From Simplicispira suum (GTDB lineage: Bacteria > Pseudomonadota > Gammaproteobacteria > Burkholderiales > Burkholderiaceae_C), in assembly GCF_003008595.1 (NCBI RefSeq), contig NZ_CP027669.1, positions 682,001-746,000 on the forward strand: DNA of 64,000 bases, read 5' to 3'. The notes beneath the pieces are model-generated. The model ran no database searches and was not told where the DNA came from. It saw nothing but the letters and a program-made list of their open reading frames with translations. The position numbers were made by a program, and so were the translations under genes. This document shows positions 62,842 to 64,000 of this stretch, in pieces. Each line of letters starts with the position of its first letter. Within the stretch, counting starts at the first letter, position 1.

Positions 62842-64000
62842 ATGCGCCAAGCCATCCTGAACCTCGAAGAATCCAAAATCCGCGAAGTGGCCAACGCCGG
62901 CATGGGGCGCGGCGACGTGCTGCCATTCTGGTTCGGCGAAAGCGACGAGGGCACGCCCGAGGTGGTGCGCGCGGCGGCCATTGCCTCGCTGCAGGCGGGC
63001 GAGACCTTTTACTCACACAACCTGGGGCTGCCCGAACTGCGCCAGGCGGTGGCCGACTATGCCAGCCGGCTGCACGGCCCGGTGGCAGTGGAGCGCATTG
63101 CCATCACCTCGGGCGGCGTCAACGCGCTCATGCTGGCGATGCAGGCGCTGATCGACGCGGGCGACGAGGTGGTGGCCGTCACCCCGGTGTGGCCCAACCT
63201 CACGGCGCAGCCGATTATTCTGGGTGCACGCCTGCGCTGCGTGGCATTGCAGCCCCAGGCGGACGGCGCCTGGACGCTCGACCTGCCCGCGCTGCTGGCG
63301 GCCATCACGCCCCAGACTCGGCTGCTGGTGGTCAACGCGCCCAACAACCCCACCGGCTGGACGCTCTCGCGCGCCGAGCAGCAGGCCATCCTGGCGCGCT
63401 GCCGCGAGACCGGCACCTGGATTCTGTCGGACGAGGTGTACGAACGCCTGTACTACGCCGGGGACACGGCCCAGGGCGCGGCGCCGTCGTTTCTGGACAT
63501 TGCCGATGCACACGACCGGCTGGTGGTGGTGCAGAGCTTTTCCAAGGCCTTTCTGATGACCGGCTGGCGCCTGGGCTGGCTGACCATGCCCGCAGCAATG
63601 ACACCGCAGATGGGCAAGCTGCTGGAGTTCAACACCTCGTGCGCGCCGGTCTTCGTGCAGCGCGCCGCCTTGACCGCGCTGGAGCAGACCGAATCCATCA
63701 CGCCGCGCATCGTCGCCCACCTCAAGGGCTGCCGCGACACGCTGGTGCCGCTCCTGCAGGCTATCGCCGGCGTGCAGACGAGCGCGGCGCCGGGTGGCAT
63801 GTACGCCTTTTTGCGCATTGCCGGCCACCGCGATTCGCTGCAACTGGCCAAGCGCCTGGTGGCCGAGGCGGGCCTCGGCCTGGCCCCCGGCATCGCCTTC
63901 GGCCCCGAGGCCGAGGGCTGGCTGCGCTGGTGCTTTGCCTCGAAGGACCGGGGCCGGCTGGTGCTGGGCGTGCAGCGCCTGGAGCGCTGGCTGGCGGCGC
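62842..64000 (+). CDS. Class I/II PLP-dependent aminotransferase (3' end outside window)
   Basis: 386 residues are visible and the frame runs off the right edge. Fold type I motifs: FWFGESDEGTPEVVRAAAIA, YSHNLGLPELRQAVADYASR, VNAPNNPTGWTLSRAEQQAI, LSDEVYERLYY and the PLP-lysine segment VQSFSKAFLMTGWRLGWLTM. Closest in layout to aspartate/aromatic-type aminotransferases of subgroup I-gamma. The ATG at 62842 opens MRQAILNLEESKIREVANAG. Substrate cannot be assigned; an amino-acid role fits the kyn neighbourhood but is only a guess. Confidence 0.9.
   Translation, partial: MRQAILNLEESKIREVANAGMGRGDVLPFWFGESDEGTPEVVRAAAIASLQAGETFYSHNLGLPELRQAVADYASRLHGPVAVERIAITSGGVNALMLAMQALIDAGDEVVAVTPVWPNLTAQPIILGARLRCVALQPQADGAWTLDLPALLAAITPQTRLLVVNAPNNPTGWTLSRAEQQAILARCRETGTWILSDEVYERLYYAGDTAQGAAPSFLDIADAHDRLVVVQSFSKAFLMTGWRLGWLTMPAAMTPQMGKLLEFNTSCAPVFVQRAALTALEQTESITPRIVAHLKGCRDTLVPLLQAIAGVQTSAAPGGMYAFLRIAGHRDSLQLAKRLVAEAGLGLAPGIAFGPEAEGWLRWCFASKDRGRLVLGVQRLERWLAA

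Overview
The window looks like the chromosome of a Comamonadaceae-type betaproteobacterium (relatives: Acidovorax, Simplicispira, Variovorax). Protein motifs, high-GC coding bias, the lolA-ftsK-crp-trxB-rpmBG and ribF-ileS-lspA neighbourhoods, and a degenerate palindromic repeat with 12 hand-aligned copies all point that way. No rRNA, tRNA, CRISPR array, complete IS or prophage was seen. Genus is an inference.

Layout. 0-10.8 kb is housekeeping: the 5' end of a livH-like permease gene, rarA, a small conserved protein, lolA, ftsK, a Crp/Fnr regulator, divergent trxB, rpmB-rpmG, an rsmB-type rRNA methyltransferase, a small membrane protein and purN. 10.8-20.5 kb holds a yceH-like gene, three acyl-CoA dehydrogenases (two of them a PimC/PimD-like pair), an HNH nuclease and ribF-ileS-lspA.

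20.6-52 kb is a large surface-polysaccharide locus. A short plus-strand group (FecR-like exported protein, O-antigen ligase/polymerase-like protein, lipoprotein) faces a ~21 kb minus-strand cluster. In transcription order that cluster holds a decayed nucleotide-sugar dehydrogenase, fdtA-fdtC-fdtB-like genes (a 3-acetamido-3,6-dideoxyhexose), a CDP-glycerol glycerophosphotransferase-like gene, an asparagine-synthase-like amidotransferase, a TagD-like cytidylyltransferase, Wzx, GT2, Wzy, GT4, fnlA-fnlB-fnlC-wbuB (UDP-L-FucNAc synthesis and transfer), a PglC-like initiating transferase, a PglD-like acetyltransferase, an embedded mazEF pair, a PglE-like aminotransferase, a VanZ-like protein and a WbpM/PglF-like 4,6-dehydratase. 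A divergent plus-strand operon supplies export and control: Wza-like, Wzc-like kinase, a membrane J-domain protein, an unrecognised membrane protein and a CpsB-type PHP phosphatase. Together they can be read as a Wzx/Wzy-type heteroglycan of deoxyaminosugars with likely glycerol-phosphate and amide decorations. The AT-rich blocks (about 33.5-37.2 and 39.0-42.3 kb) look horizontally acquired.

52-52.7 kb is a repeat nest (19-bp tandem array, two identical 57-bp palindromes, a dispersed-repeat-like segment). 52.7-64 kb carries a Na/Pi cotransporter, feoA-feoB plus a small Cys-rich protein under a Fur box, the tryptophan-degrading kynB-kynU-kynA set, two tandem MFS paralogues and a truncated class I aminotransferase.

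Items most worth a second look: the palindromic repeat that also occurs inside reading frames (one copy encodes most of the LolA signal peptide); a 33-bp in-frame insertion in kynU next to the PLP lysine; the membrane J-domain protein in the export operon; and the glycerophosphate/amidotransferase genes beside a dead sugar dehydrogenase.
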